The notes below the pieces were generated by a model, which saw only the letters and a program-made list of their open reading frames with translations, had not been told where the DNA came from and made no database searches. From Acidobacteriota bacterium (lineage in GTDB: Bacteria; Acidobacteriota; Terriglobia; 20CM-2-55-15): 7,354 nt of DNA. The stretch is taken from the NCBI GenBank assembly GCA_003222755.1, contig QHXA01000087.1, forward strand, positions 572 to 7,925. Reading direction: 5' to 3'. Shown here piece after piece: positions 6,572-7,354 of the stretch (its first letter is position 1; the number at the start of each line of letters is the position of its first letter). The position numbers and the translations under genes were made by a program.

Positions 6572-7025
6572 GGCTGCCCGACCTCTTGCTTGTTCCGGCG
6601 ACATGTACGCAGCGGTACCGACAATCATGCCGCTCAAGCTTCCGCTCACGATGGTCGGCGAATTGGAGAGCATCATACTCGAAGCACCAGTGTCCAATGC
6701 CTTCGCCAGGCCAAAGTCGAGCACTTTGACTTTGCCGTCCGGCGTCATCTTCACATTCGCCGGTTTTAGGTCTCGATGCACAATGCCCTTCTCGTGGGCC
6801 GCTTCCAGTGCTTCGCAAATGTTCTTGGCGATGGTGAGAGCCTCGTGAACGGGAATCCGACCACGTTGGATTCGAGGTCATAGATCGCCGCGATGTTTGG
6901 ATGATTGAGAGATGCGAGAACTTCAGCTTCGTGTCGCGCGCCCGATAGACTTCGCCCATTCCGCCTTTGCCGAGCAGAGACGTGATCTCGTACGAACCGA
7001 GTTGTTGTCCGATCACGATCGCCAT
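6572..7025 (-). pseudogene. Broken Ser/Thr protein kinase gene: two internal deletions with frameshifts, truncated in the C-lobe
   Basis: Relic of a second Hanks-type kinase. The first 35 codons from ATG 7025 give a normal start with LGKGGMGEVYRARDTKLK. The frame then shifts, and homology resumes at 6924 as EVLASLNHPNIAAIYDLESN. It shifts again at 6865 to RGRIPVHEALTIAKNICEAL, followed by HRDLKPAN (6778-6755), DFG (6718-6710) and SPEQARGR, where homology ends at about 6572. Compared with the intact kinase at 1-1676, about 27 codons are missing at the first junction, including the VALK lysine and helix-C Glu, and about 20 at the second (hinge strand region). The C-lobe, membrane helix and propeller are absent. 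The first junction lies on GAAGCTGAAG (6930-6921). No clear Shine-Dalgarno precedes 7025. The gene cannot make an active kinase. Assembly error is an alternative cause of the frame breaks. Confidence 0.85.
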
Positions 7026-7077
7026 AGAGCGGGTGAATTGTTCAGACTTGAGTTACTTCTGTTGTTCCCTCTGCCGA

Positions 7078-7092
7078 GCCCGGAGGCCGGGC
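7078..7092. repeat. Perfect 6-bp hairpin at the edge of the propeller fragment
   Basis: GCCCGG (7078-7083) and CCGGGC (7087-7092) pair around the loop AGG. The hairpin lies exactly where recognisable propeller coding begins (7090) and between two oppositely oriented kinase fragments. It may mark a rearrangement joint, or be chance in GC-rich DNA. Confidence 0.5.
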
Positions 7093-7354
7093 ATCGGGTA
7101 CCTGGTATATGTCCGAGACTCGACGCTAGTGGCCCAGCCTTTTGACACGGGCAAGTTGGAGTTTGCCGGCGAAGCCGTCCCGATCGCCGATTCAGTGGGC
7201 CGAAGTGCCAATGACGCGATTGCCTACTTTTCTGTGTCGCAAACGGGCGCTCTGACTTATCGCAGCGGCAACGAGGCCGGAAACCAGATTTCATGGCTCG
7301 ACAGAGACGGAAAGCCGTTAGAACGCGTGAGCGAAATCGGCAATTACACTGAAA
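7090..7354 (+). pseudogene. Headless beta-propeller fragment of a Ser/Thr kinase-type protein (runs off the right edge)
   Basis: An open frame of 88 codons encodes GYLVYVRDSTLVAQPFD, then YFSVSQTGALTYRSG and ISWLDRDGKPLERV. These are typical blade motifs from the second half of the WD40/TolB-like propeller of acidobacterial kinases. The first motif matches residues 546-558 of the intact kinase (GHLIYAQAGTLMA), which fixes its place in the protein. The kinase domain, membrane helix and first blades are missing upstream: only 64 bp separate the fragment from the divergent broken kinase. The frame stays open upstream, with a GTG at 7033, but no Shine-Dalgarno is seen and the residues before 7090 do not resemble the family. 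It is therefore called a 5'-truncated relic. A gene with an unusual start cannot be excluded, since the 3' end is not visible. Confidence 0.7.

Overview
The window reads like a chromosomal segment of a GC-rich soil-type bacterium, most likely an acidobacterium. That placement is an inference from gene content and style: a serine/threonine kinase fused through one membrane helix to a WD40/TolB-like beta-propeller, relics of a second such kinase, exported hydrolases of poorly characterised families, and an intergenic region crowded with GC-rich hairpins. No rRNA, tRNA, CRISPR array or complete transposon is visible.

Layout. (1) 1-1676, minus strand: the first 558 codons of a kinase-TM-propeller protein whose C-terminus lies beyond the left edge. 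(2) 1677-2074: a 398-bp gap that is mostly inverted repeats, including a nested palindrome (1746-1955) with 58/59-bp arms. (3) 2075-4405, minus strand: an exported creatininase-family protein followed 81 bp later by an exported metal-dependent amidohydrolase, probably one transcription unit. (4) 4406-4639: divergent upstream region holding a long imperfect dyad. (5) 4640-6562, plus strand: an exported 640-residue alpha/beta hydrolase with a visible Ser-Glu-His set. (6) 6572-7025, minus strand: the start of a second kinase gene, broken by two internal deletions and cut off in the C-lobe. (7) 7090-7354, plus strand: a headless beta-propeller piece of the same kinase class, running off the right edge and pointing away from the broken kinase.

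How the genes may work together. The creatininase-like protein, the amidohydrolase and the alpha/beta hydrolase all carry signal peptides, so this looks like a small set of secreted or periplasmic enzymes attacking amide, cyclic-amide or ester bonds. The substrate cannot be read from the sequence. The intact kinase would sense or signal across the membrane, but nothing ties it directly to the enzymes.

I found no convincing new defence, CRISPR-like or mobile system. The most notable items are the nested palindrome, the creatininase-like protein with altered metal-ligand positions, and the kinase debris at the right end, where one deletion junction lies on a 10-bp sequence that probably acted as a short direct repeat.
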